From an uncultured Paracoccus sp. (GTDB lineage Bacteria > Pseudomonadota > Alphaproteobacteria > Rhodobacterales > Rhodobacteraceae): 6,050 bases of DNA. The position numbers were made by a program, and so were the translations under genes. The stretch's first letter is position 1. The number at the start of each line of letters is the position of its first letter. The stretch lies in contig CALLYR010000124.1 in NCBI GenBank assembly GCA_937859005.1, positions 1-6,050 on the forward strand, in the 5' to 3' direction. Shown here one piece after another: positions 1 to 5,914 of this stretch. The notes under the pieces were generated by a model. The model saw only the letters and a list, made by a program, of their open reading frames with translations, was not told the DNA's origin and ran no database searches.

Positions 1-472
1 TGATGAGCACGGGATAACCGATCAGGACGGCCTGATCGGCAAGGAAACCGGCGTCCTGATCGTCGCCGTGATAGCCGGGCACGACCGGCACCCCTGCCCG
101 TTCCATCAGCGCCTTGGCCGCGTCCTTGAGGCCCATCGCCCGGATCGCATCGGCGGACGGGCCGATGAACACCAGCCCCGCTGCCGTCACCGCATCCACG
201 AAGTCAGGGTTTTCGGACAGGAAGCCATAGCCGGGATGGATCGCCTGCGCGCCCGTGTCCAGCGCCGCCCGGATGATCGCGTCGCCGCGCAGATAACTGT
301 CCTTCGGCGCGGGCCCGCCGATATTCACGGCCTCATCGGCCATCGCCACATGGCGCGCGCCGCGATCGGCGTCGGAATAGACCGCGACCGTGCCCACCCC
401 CAGACGGCGGCAGGTGTCGATGACGCGGCAGGCGATCTCGCCCCGGTTGGCGATCAGGATCTTGCTGAACAT
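1..472 (-). CDS. mccA: Methylcrotonyl-CoA carboxylase biotin carboxylase (alpha) subunit, N-terminal part
   Basis: This is the biotin-carrying subunit of 3-methylcrotonyl-CoA carboxylase. It uses ATP and bicarbonate to carboxylate biotin, and the MccB partner then transfers the carboxyl to 3-methylcrotonyl-CoA (leucine degradation, cytoplasm). Only the first 157 residues are in the window; the gene continues past the left edge. The biotin carboxylase N-terminal domain is clear: ILIANRGEIACRVI at residues 5-18, HPGYGFLSEN at 79-88, FIGP at 102-105, and the entry to the ATP-grasp region around 113-134 (MGLKDAAKALMERAGVPVVP). The start is fixed by a GGAAGGA ribosome site (479-485), six bases upstream of the ATG. 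This N-terminus is shared by acetyl-, propionyl- and geranyl-CoA carboxylases. The MCC assignment rests on the ivd-mccB context and on the GYHGDDQD stretch after VPVVP. The start codon overlaps the end of the preceding small ORF by 19 bases. Confidence 0.93.
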   Translation of the reverse strand, partial: MFSKILIANRGEIACRVIDTCRRLGVGTVAVYSDADRGARHVAMADEAVNIGGPAPKDSYLRGDAIIRAALDTGAQAIHPGYGFLSENPDFVDAVTAAGLVFIGPSADAIRAMGLKDAAKALMERAGVPVVPGYHGDDQDAGFLADQAVLIGYPVLI

Positions 473-816
473 GGGCTGTCCTTCCGTTCTGTGGCCGAAG
501 CCTCGTCAACCCGGCTGGCGGATGGAGAGGATTGCCAGTCAGCGGAACGCACCCGCTGGCCGTACACGCGCTCCGAGTCTTCTGGGCCTCGGGACGGTTG
601 CCCCTCCATCCCAATCACGATGGTCCTCAGCGTTCTCGGCTGACCTCTATGGTCCTGCTCAGAAATCTCTTGTCGTCGTCCCACCCACATGATCGAACAG
701 GTCGTTCCCAACAAGGTAAAGGTGTCCCCTTCAGCCGGCCAGCCATCGAGGTCGTCCAGTACAAAGCCGACGCGACCATCGATCTCGACCAGAGAGGTGA
801 TCGTTCGCGCAAACAT
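454..816 (-). CDS. Small unrecognised ORF (120 aa) between mccB and mccA
   Basis: I do not recognise this protein. Three things support a real gene. Its ATG lies two bases after the mccB stop; an AGGA ribosome site (824-827) sits seven bases upstream; and its end overlaps the mccA start by 19 bases, as in translationally coupled operon genes. Residues 1-50 alternate hydrophobic and polar residues as in a small beta-rich domain (TITSLVEIDGRVGFVLDDL at 5-23, then GDTFTLLGTTCSIMWVG). A second hydrophobic strand, RTIVIGMEG, lies near 65-73. The last 25 residues are Ser/Ala-rich and look disordered. There is no signal peptide or membrane segment. Codon use is odd: by hand count 42 of 120 codons end in A or T, against very few in mccA and mccB. 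In the first 60 codons G+C is about 60, 47 and 63% at positions 1, 2 and 3, a weak coding pattern. It may be recently acquired, fast-evolving, or a decaying or chance ORF filling the gap. Confidence 0.5.
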   Translation of the reverse strand: MFARTITSLVEIDGRVGFVLDDLDGWPAEGDTFTLLGTTCSIMWVGRRQEISEQDHRGQPRTLRTIVIGMEGQPSRGPEDSERVYGQRVRSADWQSSPSASRVDEASATERKDSPCSARS

Positions 817-818
817 CG

Positions 819-2423
819 TCACATCCTGAACACGCCGAAACGGGTCGGCTCGATGGGCGCGTTCAGGCTGGCGCGCAGGGACAGCGCCAGCACGTCGCGG
901 GTCTTGCGCGGGTCCACGATGCCGTCGTCCCACAGGCGCGCCGAGGCATAGAGAGGATGGGACTGGCGGTCGAACATCTCGATGGTGGGACGCTTGAACT
1001 CGGCCTCGTCCTCGGGCGACCAGTTGCCGCCCTTGCGCTCGATCCCCTCGCGGCGGACGGTGGCCAGCACCCCGGCGGCCTGCTCGCCGCCCATGACGCT
1101 GATGCGCGAGTTGGGCCAGGTCCACAGGAAGCGAGGCGAATAGGCGCGGCCCGCCATGCCGTAGTTGCCCGCGCCGAAGCTGCCGCCGACCAGCATGGTG
1201 ATCTTGGGGACCGCGGTTGTCGCCACCGCCGTCACCATCTTGGCGCCGTGGCGGGCGATGCCTTCGTTTTCATATTTCCGCCCGACCATGAAGCCGGTGA
1301 TGTTCTGAAGGAAGATCAGCGGGATATTGCGCTGACTGCACAGTTCGATGAAATGCGCGCCCTTCACGGCGGCCTCGCTGAACAGGACGCCGTTGTTGGC
1401 GACGATGCCGACCGGGCAACCCTCGATATGGGCAAAGCCGGTGACCAGCGTCTCGCCGAAGCGCGGCTTGAACTCGTCGAAGCGGCTGCCGTCCACGACC
1501 CGCGCGATCACCTCGCGGATGTCATAGGGAGTGCGCAGATCGGCGGGGACGACGCCGAGGATGTCGTCGGGGTCCAGCGCCGGAGGTTCGGGCGACTGCC
1601 AGACGACCGTCTGCGGCAGGCGGCGGTTCAGATGGCTGACGGCGCGGCGGGCCAGCGCCAGCGCGTGCGTGTCGTCTTCGGCCAGATAATCGGCCACGCC
1701 CGACAGGCGCGTGTGGACGTCGCCGCCGCCCAGATCTTCGGCGCTGACCACCTCTCCGGTCGCGGCCTTCACCAGCGGCGGACCGGCCAGGAAGATCGTG
1801 CCCTGGTTGCGCACGATGATCGTCACGTCCGACATTGCGGGGACGTAAGCCCCGCCTGCCGTGCAGCTTCCCATCACCACGGCGATCTGCGGGATGCCCT
1901 TGGCGCTCATCTGCGCCTGATTATAGAAGATGCGCCCGAAATGGTCGCGGTCGGGGAACACCTCGTCCTGGTTGGGCAGGTTGGCGCCGCCCGAATCGAC
2001 CAGATAGACGCAGGGCAGATGGCATTGCTCGGCGATCTCCTGCGCGCGCAGGTGTTTCTTGACCGTCAACGGGTAATAGGTGCCGCCCTTCACGGTGGCG
2101 TCGTTGGCGACCACCATCACGTCCTGCCCGTGGACGCGGCCCACCCCCGCGATCACGCCCGCACCGGGGGCCGCACCGTCATACATGTCATGCGCCGCCG
2201 TCACGCCGATTTCCAGAAACGGCGAGCCGGGGTCCAGCAGGTTCGCCACCCGTTCCCGCGGCGGCATCTTGCCGCGCGAGATATGGCGGGCCAGCGCATC
2301 CGCCCCCCCGCCCGCCGCCGCGGCGTCCGCCGCCTGCCGGATGGTGTCGAGCATGTCCAGATGCGCCTGCCGGTTGGCGCGGAAAGCGTCCGAGGACGTC
2401 AGGGCGGTGGTGCGGAGTTTCAT
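819..2423 (-). CDS. mccB: Methylcrotonyl-CoA carboxylase carboxyltransferase (beta) subunit
   Basis: This subunit transfers the carboxyl group from carboxybiotin on MccA to 3-methylcrotonyl-CoA, giving 3-methylglutaconyl-CoA in leucine degradation. It has 534 residues, the usual full length for the family. Both halves of the carboxyltransferase (crotonase-like) fold are present. The N-half carries GGTYYPLTVKKHLRAQEIA (113-131), the YLVDSGGANLP and FPDRDHFGRIFYNQA stretches (140-170) typical of MCC beta chains, and the glycine-rich GSCTAGGAYVPAM (185-197). The C-half carries QNITGFMVG (373-381) and GGSFGAGNYGMAGRAY (413-428), the second oxyanion-hole region. The similarity to human MCCB in these stretches favours MCC over propionyl- or acetyl-CoA carboxylase. 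The ATG is the only sensible start, but the upstream bases (a run of GATGA-like units) give no good Shine-Dalgarno site. The ATG overlaps the stop of an upstream short ORF as ATGA, so coupling is possible. It follows ivd on the same strand and precedes mccA. Confidence 0.97.
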   Translation of the reverse strand: MKLRTTALTSSDAFRANRQAHLDMLDTIRQAADAAAAGGGADALARHISRGKMPPRERVANLLDPGSPFLEIGVTAAHDMYDGAAPGAGVIAGVGRVHGQDVMVVANDATVKGGTYYPLTVKKHLRAQEIAEQCHLPCVYLVDSGGANLPNQDEVFPDRDHFGRIFYNQAQMSAKGIPQIAVVMGSCTAGGAYVPAMSDVTIIVRNQGTIFLAGPPLVKAATGEVVSAEDLGGGDVHTRLSGVADYLAEDDTHALALARRAVSHLNRRLPQTVVWQSPEPPALDPDDILGVVPADLRTPYDIREVIARVVDGSRFDEFKPRFGETLVTGFAHIEGCPVGIVANNGVLFSEAAVKGAHFIELCSQRNIPLIFLQNITGFMVGRKYENEGIARHGAKMVTAVATTAVPKITMLVGGSFGAGNYGMAGRAYSPRFLWTWPNSRISVMGGEQAAGVLATVRREGIERKGGNWSPEDEAEFKRPTIEMFDRQSHPLYASARLWDDGIVDPRKTRDVLALSLRASLNAPIEPTRFGVFRM

Positions 2424-2629
2424 GTCATCATCTCGTCATCAGATCGCGCAGCCGCGCATCGGTAAACAGCGTCTTCCGGGTATGGAATGCGCCCCGCAGG
2501 ACAGTCTCGCCGGGCCAGCCCCCCGAATTCTCGGGACACGACCGCGCAGGCCGGCTCGACACCGCGCCGGGGCGCCGGGGGAATTCCGGCGCAGCGTCCG
2601 GTCATCGTGTCCGGCAAGGGTGGCTGCAT
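2420..2629 (-). CDS. Possible 69-aa leader ORF between ivd and mccB
   Basis: This doubtful small ORF fills most of the ivd-mccB gap. In favour: a textbook AAGGAGG ribosome site (2639-2645) lies nine bases before its ATG, and its TGA overlaps the mccB ATG as ATGA, the classic coupling arrangement, while mccB has no clear ribosome site of its own. Against: the product is rich in Pro, Arg, Ala and Gly, matches nothing I know, and has G+C near 65% at second codon positions (hand count) and about 70% at third, which looks like non-coding DNA in this genome. A curiosity is that its only four cysteines are at residues 13, 28, 43 and 58, exactly 15 apart, although no repeat surrounds them. If translated, its role may be to deliver ribosomes to mccB, with an unimportant product. 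No membrane or signal segment is visible. Confidence 0.3.
   Translation of the reverse strand: MQPPLPDTMTGRCAGIPPAPRRGVEPACAVVSREFGGLARRDCPAGRIPYPEDAVYRCAAARSDDEMMT
2522..2592. repeat. Two GAATTC-centred hairpins and a tandem 8-mer in the ivd-mccB gap
   Basis: Hairpin one pairs CCCGA (2522-2526) with TCGGG (2531-2535) around a four-base loop. Hairpin two pairs GCGCCGG (2572-2578) with CCGGCGC (2586-2592) around a seven-base loop. Each contains a GAATTC, at 2525 and 2581. CGCCGGGG is repeated in tandem at 2565-2580. Neither hairpin is followed by a T-run on either strand, so they are not intrinsic terminators. They might shape mRNA stability or processing between ivd and mccB, or be chance in GC-rich DNA. 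Confidence 0.4.
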
Positions 2630-2667
2630 GGGCGCTGTCCTCCTTCGGGCTGCCGGTCGGGGGAAAC

Positions 2668-3828
2668 TCAGTCCAGCACCATCAGTTCGCGCCCGATCAG
2701 CATCCGGCGGATCTCGCTGGTTCCCGCGCCGATCTCCATCAGCTTGGCGTCGCGGAACAGGCGGCTGACGGCGGAATCGTTCAGGAAGCCTGCGCCGCCC
2801 AGCGCCTGCACGGCCTGATGTGCCTGCACCATCGCCTGCTCGCTGGCGTAAAGCACCGCCCCCGCTGCGTCCTGCCGCGTGACCTTGCCCGCATCGCAGG
2901 CCTTGGCGACCTCATAGACATAGGCGCGCGCGGTGTTCAGCGCGACATACATGTCGGCGATCTTGCCCTGCATCAGCTGGAACGACCCGATCGGCTGGCC
3001 GAACTGCTTGCGTTCGCGGACATAGGGCATGACCTCGTCCAGGCACGCCGCCATGATGCCGGTGCCGATCCCCGACAGGACCAGCCGTTCGTAATCCAGG
3101 CCCGACATCAGGACGCGCACGCCCTTGCCCTCGGCCCCCAGGACGTTCTCGAACGGAACCTCGCAGTTCTCGAAGATCAGCTCGCCCGTGTTGGACCCGC
3201 GCATCCCCAGCTTGTCGAAGTGCGGGCTGGTGGAAAAGCCCTTGAAGCCGCGCTCGACGATGAAGGCGGTGATGCCCTTCGATCCCGCCTCGGGGTCGGT
3301 CTTGGCATAAACGACCAGCGTGTCGGCGTCGGGGCCGTTGGTGATCCAGTATTTGCTGCCGTTCAGCACATAATAGCCGTTGCGCTTTTCCGCGCGCAGC
3401 TTCATCCCCACGACGTCCGATCCGGCGCCCTCTTCCGACATCGCCAGCGCGCCCACATGTTCGCCCGAACACAGCCTGGGCAGGTATTTCGCCTTTTGCT
3501 CGTCGGTGCCGTTCAGCTTCAGCTGGTTCACGCACAGGTTGGAATGGGCGCCATAGGACAGGCTGACCGAAGCGCTGGCCCGCGCGATTTCCTCGACCGC
3601 GATGGTATGGGCCAGGTAACCCATGCCAGTGCCGCCGTATTCCTCGGCGACGGTGATGCCCAGCAGGCCCAGATCGCCCATCTCGCGCCATAGTTCGGCC
3701 GGGAAGTCGTTGGTGCGGTCGATCTCGGCGGCCATCGGCTTGACGCGTTCCTGCGCCCAGCGATGAACCATGTCGCGCAGCGCGTTCACGTCCTCGCCCA
3801 GATCGAATTCCATCCCGCGGGTGAACAT
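2668..3828 (-). CDS. ivd: Isovaleryl-CoA dehydrogenase
   Basis: This FAD-dependent acyl-CoA dehydrogenase oxidises isovaleryl-CoA to 3-methylcrotonyl-CoA in leucine degradation and passes electrons to electron-transfer flavoprotein. At 386 residues it has the normal length. The helical N-domain includes EEYGGTGMGY (62-71). The beta-domain carries the family signature ALAMSEEGAGSDV (127-139) and KYWITNG (159-165). The C-domain has QFGQPIGSFQLMQGKIADMY (275-294), QALGGAGFLND (341-351) and RDAKLMEIGAGTSEIRR (359-375). The catalytic base should be Glu247 in GLDYERLVLSG. Human IVD has its Glu at this helix-G site (LERLVLAG), whereas most short- and medium-chain relatives use a different position, which supports the isovaleryl assignment. 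The ATG at 3828 is chosen for its purine-rich GGGGAGAGGGG about eight bases upstream; Met6 is a possible alternative. It is the first gene of the operon, with mccB downstream supplying the next step. Confidence 0.95.
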   Translation of the reverse strand: MFTRGMEFDLGEDVNALRDMVHRWAQERVKPMAAEIDRTNDFPAELWREMGDLGLLGITVAEEYGGTGMGYLAHTIAVEEIARASASVSLSYGAHSNLCVNQLKLNGTDEQKAKYLPRLCSGEHVGALAMSEEGAGSDVVGMKLRAEKRNGYYVLNGSKYWITNGPDADTLVVYAKTDPEAGSKGITAFIVERGFKGFSTSPHFDKLGMRGSNTGELIFENCEVPFENVLGAEGKGVRVLMSGLDYERLVLSGIGTGIMAACLDEVMPYVRERKQFGQPIGSFQLMQGKIADMYVALNTARAYVYEVAKACDAGKVTRQDAAGAVLYASEQAMVQAHQAVQALGGAGFLNDSAVSRLFRDAKLMEIGAGTSEIRRMLIGRELMVLD

Positions 3829-3854
3829 CGGATAACCCCTCTCCCCAGGTTTAT

Positions 3855-3868
3855 TGAACGATCGTTCA
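3855..3868. promoter_or_regulatory. Perfect 14-bp palindromic operator candidate upstream of ivd
   Basis: TGAACGATCGTTCA is a perfect inverted repeat with no spacer. It begins about nine bases downstream of the proposed ivd -10 element, so it would overlap the transcription start, and it lies about 26 bases before the ivd ATG. That position suits a repressor. A compact symmetric site of this kind resembles TetR-family operators common ahead of acyl-CoA catabolism genes. MerR-type activators such as LiuR, also known for leucine catabolism, usually bind between -35 and -10. The regulator itself is not in the window, so its identity is inference. Confidence 0.65.
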
Positions 3869-3877
3869 GATATGGCG

Positions 3878-3907
3878 CTTATGCCGCAGTCCGGGGCCGC
3901 CGGTCAA
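3878..3907 (-). promoter_or_regulatory. Candidate sigma-70-type promoter of the ivd-mcc operon
   Basis: On the minus strand, TTGACC (3902-3907, five of six to the -35 consensus) is followed after 18 bases by CATAAG (3878-3883, four of six to the -10 consensus). Transcription would start around 3870, inside or at the edge of the palindrome at 3855-3868, leaving a leader of roughly 40 bases before ivd. The match, spacing and operator position agree with one another, but this is pattern matching only. Confidence 0.55.
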
Positions 3908-4060
3908 CAGTCAGCTTAACGTGACAGGGCCGTCAATCACGGATTTTCTGACGCACAGCATGCCCTGCCGGCCAGACTGCACGCGGAACAGCCCCCGAAC
4001 ACGCGCTGCCCCCTGGCAGCAGGTCTGCAACGATGCCGCCCCGAAGACATCCGTGACCCG

Positions 4061-4089
4061 TTGCACCCGCCCGCGCGCCGGGCAATAAA
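4061..4089 (+). promoter_or_regulatory. Candidate promoter for tRNA-Val
   Basis: TTGCAC (4061-4066) and AATAAA (4084-4089) are separated by 17 bases and sit directly ahead of the tRNA, whose mature 5' end is at 4098. The predicted start would be only a few bases before the mature end, a short leader common for single tRNA genes. The -35 match is modest (three of six), but the AT-rich -10 stands out in an otherwise very GC-rich stretch. Confidence 0.45.
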
Positions 4090-4097
4090 CAGGACCG

Positions 4098-4173
4098 GGG
4101 CGGTTAGCTCAGCTGGCAGAGCGTTTCGTTTACACCGAAAATGTCGGGGGTTCGAACCCCTCACCGCCCACCA
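4098..4173 (+). tRNA. tRNA-Val, anticodon UAC
   Basis: All cloverleaf parts can be drawn. The seven-base acceptor stem GGGCGGT (4098-4104) pairs perfectly with ACCGCCC (4163-4169). The D-stem is GCTC/GAGC (4107-4110 with 4119-4122). The anticodon stem TTTCG/CGAAA (4124-4128 with 4136-4140) holds the loop TTTACAC, with anticodon TAC at 4131-4133. The variable loop has five bases. The T-stem (4146-4150 with 4158-4162) has one G-U pair and the T-loop is TTCGAAC. The discriminator A is followed by an encoded CCA (4171-4173). Anticodon UAC reads GUA and, by wobble, other valine codons. The gene stands alone; no other tRNA or rRNA is adjacent. I see no clear intrinsic terminator downstream. Confidence 0.97.
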
Positions 4174-4343
4174 CCTTACCCTGTTGAAACCAGACAGCGC
4201 CCTTGCATTACAGGAGCTTTGGTCATTCGACGGTCGCAAATTCCGCTCCAGGCGAGGCGTATTCCGGCTGGCAAGGTCCGCCACCCCCTGAACCGTTCGG
4301 GGCGCGCCACTTCGCTCGCCTTGTCGTGCCCATCCGACCTGCG

Positions 4344-4564
4344 AACCGCACCCGTCCCCGCCGACATGTCGCGGCACAGGTGATGGCGGCGATCCCGAGC
4401 CGTATCGCGAGGTCGCGCCGCTGCTGTCGAAGGACCACTTCCCGGTCGGCGGCACGCCGATCGAGACCTGCGCATCCAAAAAGAGCTTCCAGCCGGAGCT
4501 GGAGGTCGCGCCCCCAAGGACGAAGGCCGGGCGATCCGCCCGCGTGCGATACCGCCCCCGATGA
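4344..4564 (+). pseudogene. Degraded IS5-type transposase fragment
   Basis: The clearest part is read in the frame of 4421-4564: LLSKDHFPVGGTPIETCASK, then KSFQP, ending at a TGA (4562-4564). This closely follows the IS5/IS1182-type transposase pattern LLS-x-x-HF-S-VDGT-L-IEAWAS-M-KSFRP, recalled from memory. The first catalytic Asp of that VDGT motif is Gly here. Just upstream, in another frame (4344-4394), NRTRPRRHVAAQVMAAI resembles the NRDRLL...VA..FLAA segment that normally precedes LLS by about 26 residues. The distance here is 77 bases, so one frameshift explains both. Further downstream, LTTRPEA (about 4566-4586, the upstream frame again) may echo the STTDPEA motif. No start, C-terminal DDE residues, terminal inverted repeats or target duplication are visible. 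It is an old, inactive remnant; the exact IS family is uncertain. Confidence 0.6.
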
Positions 4565-4640
4565 CCTGACAACCCGCCCCGAGGCCGACCCGAAACCTTG
4601 CCCCGGCCGCCCGAGCCGCAAGGTCAGGCCAGCTTTCCGA

Positions 4641-4739
4641 TTCCGGTCTTGGGTGGAAATCAACGCCCTGTTCTCGCTGATGTTTCACCAAGTCGTCCAT
4701 TGCTGGCCAATTCCGGTCCTGAAACCGGATGTTCCGGTC
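4641..4739 (+). repeat. Triple TTCCGGTC motif with an inverted repeat upstream of nadA
   Basis: TTCCGGTC occurs at 4641-4648, 4711-4718 and 4732-4739. The last two are 21 bases apart, two helical turns. The middle copy also forms an inverted repeat, TCCGGT (4712-4717) with ACCGGA (4724-4729), around a six-base spacer. The cluster ends about 118 bases before the nadA ATG. It could be an operator for an NAD-operon regulator, a leftover IS end, or chance. No known motif is matched with confidence. Confidence 0.35.
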
Positions 4740-4856
4740 GCGGAGCTTTCATTTTCGTTGCATAGGGGGCGCCCGGCGGCTAGGCACTCTGGTCACAGGC
4801 TTCGCCGCGCTGCGGCACGGACTCGCAAGCCAGGCAGATGGACCGGAGGAGGCCAA

Positions 4857-5909
4857 ATGCTGGATCTCACCTCGATTCGCGATGTGCTTCGGACGCACTA
4901 CGATCTCGCCCCGTCGATGGAACTGGCGCGGTCCATGTGCGACATCCATGCCCGGATGGGGCGCGTGGTGCCGATGCTCGACTGGGCCATTCACGCGCCC
5001 TATGTCGCGGCGATCAACCGGCTCAAGCGCGAGCGCAATGCCGTGGTGCTGGCGCATAACTACATGCCGCCCCAGATCTATCACGGCATCGCGGATGTGG
5101 TGGGCGACAGCCTGCAACTGGCGATCAAGGCCGCCGAGGTCGATGCCGACGTGATCGTGCAATGCGGCGTGCATTTCATGGCCGAGACCTCGAAGATCCT
5201 GAATCCGTCGAAAACCGTGCTGATGCCCGACATGGATGCGGGCTGTTCGCTGGCCGAAAGCATCACCGCCGAAGGCATCGCGGAAATGCGCGCCCGCTTT
5301 CCCGGTGCGGCGGTGGTCAGCTATGTCAACACCACCGCCGAGGTGAAGGCGGCATCCGACATCTGCTGCACCTCGGCCAATGCCGCGCAGATCGTGGCCG
5401 CGATGGAGGGCGACACCGTCATCATGACGCCCGACAGATGGCTGGCGCAGAATGTGGCAAAGCAGGTGCCGCAGAAGCGGATCGTCTGGTGGGACGGCGC
5501 CTGCATCGTCCATGAACAGTTCACCGTGCAGGATCTGCGCGATTTCCGCAGCTGGCATCCGGGGCTGAGGATCATCGCGCATCCCGAATGTCCCCCCGAT
5601 GTCGTGGCCGAGGCCGATTTCACGGGTTCGACCGGCGGCATCCAGGACTGGGTCCAGCGGGAAAAACCGGCGCAGGTGATGCTGGTGACGGAATGCTCGA
5701 TGGCCTCGAACATCTCGGATGCCCTGCCCGGGGTGGAATTCCTCGGTCCCTGCAACATGTGTCCGCACATGCAGAAGATCACGCTGGAAAAGGTGTTGTG
5801 GTCGCTTCATTCGATGACGGGTGCGGTCGAAGTCGATCCGACGATCGCCCGGCCTGCCCGGCAGGCCGTTCAGCGGATGATCGATCTGTCGCGCCGTCTG
5901 GCTGCCTGA
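4857..5909 (+). CDS. nadA: Quinolinate synthase A
   Basis: NadA condenses iminoaspartate (from NadB) with dihydroxyacetone phosphate to form quinolinate, the de novo precursor of NAD, using a [4Fe-4S] cluster in the cytoplasm. The protein has 350 residues, the normal length. Conserved stretches are AHNYMPPQI (66-74), DSLQLAIKAAE (84-94), QCGVHFMAET (102-111), PDMDAGCSLAE (124-134), YVNTTAEVKAASDICCTSAN (156-175), AHPECP (241-246), GSTGGI (257-262) and GPCNMCPHMQ (297-306). Likely cluster ligands are Cys103, Cys171 (or its neighbour Cys170) and Cys302, one in each third as the family requires. The start is chosen at 4857 because GGAGGAGG (4845-4852) lies four bases upstream and the protein then begins as family members do. 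The same frame is open back to 4203, but that extension is not protein-like. nadB follows after five bases, so the two are almost certainly co-transcribed. Confidence 0.97.
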   Translation: MLDLTSIRDVLRTHYDLAPSMELARSMCDIHARMGRVVPMLDWAIHAPYVAAINRLKRERNAVVLAHNYMPPQIYHGIADVVGDSLQLAIKAAEVDADVIVQCGVHFMAETSKILNPSKTVLMPDMDAGCSLAESITAEGIAEMRARFPGAAVVSYVNTTAEVKAASDICCTSANAAQIVAAMEGDTVIMTPDRWLAQNVAKQVPQKRIVWWDGACIVHEQFTVQDLRDFRSWHPGLRIIAHPECPPDVVAEADFTGSTGGIQDWVQREKPAQVMLVTECSMASNISDALPGVEFLGPCNMCPHMQKITLEKVLWSLHSMTGAVEVDPTIARPARQAVQRMIDLSRRLAA

Positions 5910-5914
5910 GGCCG

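Larger units (their letters stand above)
4174..4856. other. 683-bp stretch without an intact gene between tRNA-Val and nadA
   Basis: No reading frame here looks like an intact gene. The frame open from 4203 into nadA is rich in Arg, Pro and Ser and is not protein-like before the nadA ATG. Contents in order: 4174-4340, nothing recognisable apart from a seven-pair hairpin (4286-4302, one G-T pair) without a T-run; about 4344-4564, a degraded transposase fragment (listed separately), possibly continuing in another frame to about 4640; 4641-4739, three TTCCGGTC copies (listed separately); 4740-4844, the presumed nadA leader, where I could not identify a convincing promoter. The nadA ribosome site follows at 4845-4852. 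Confidence 0.7.

Noticed and set aside
68..643. Plus-strand frame opposite mccA and the small ORF
   Set aside because: It is a shadow of the mccA biotin carboxylase N-terminus; its translation has no domain and is rich in Arg, Asp and His.
957..2465. Long plus-strand open frame (502 codons) opposite mccB
   Set aside because: It mirrors mccB in a GC-rich genome, is full of Arg, Ala, Gly, Asp and His, and has no family motif. mccB is unambiguous on the other strand.
2080..3693. Long plus-strand open frame (537 codons) opposite ivd and the ivd-mccB gap
   Set aside because: It is the antisense shadow of ivd, and its low-complexity translation crosses the operon gap with no ribosome site or recognisable domain.
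4005..4020. GCTGCC-CCCT-GGCAGC hairpin as a terminator
   Set aside because: It is a six-pair stem with no T-run on either side on either strand and no gene ending nearby; it is probably chance.
3937..4572. 211-codon minus-strand frame across the tRNA
   Set aside because: Its VRGSNPRHFRCKRN stretch is the familiar false translation of a tRNA antisense strand; the tRNA folds perfectly.
4758..4786. TTGCAT ... TAGGCA as the nadA promoter
   Set aside because: The spacing is right (17 bases) but the -10 match is only two of six, too weak to list.
4203..4856. N-terminal extension of nadA (218 extra codons)
   Set aside because: The extension lacks a ribosome site and coding-like composition and crosses transposase debris, while the ATG at 4857 has a near-perfect Shine-Dalgarno site and gives the family's normal length.
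4098..4856. tRNA-Val as an integration site with a duplicated 3' end
   Set aside because: I looked for a second copy of the T-arm/acceptor sequence downstream and found none; no integrase is present.
4749..5810. 353-codon minus-strand frame opposite nadA
   Set aside because: The translation is His-, Arg- and Gly-rich, typical of antisense to high-GC genes; nadA on the plus strand has all the conserved motifs.
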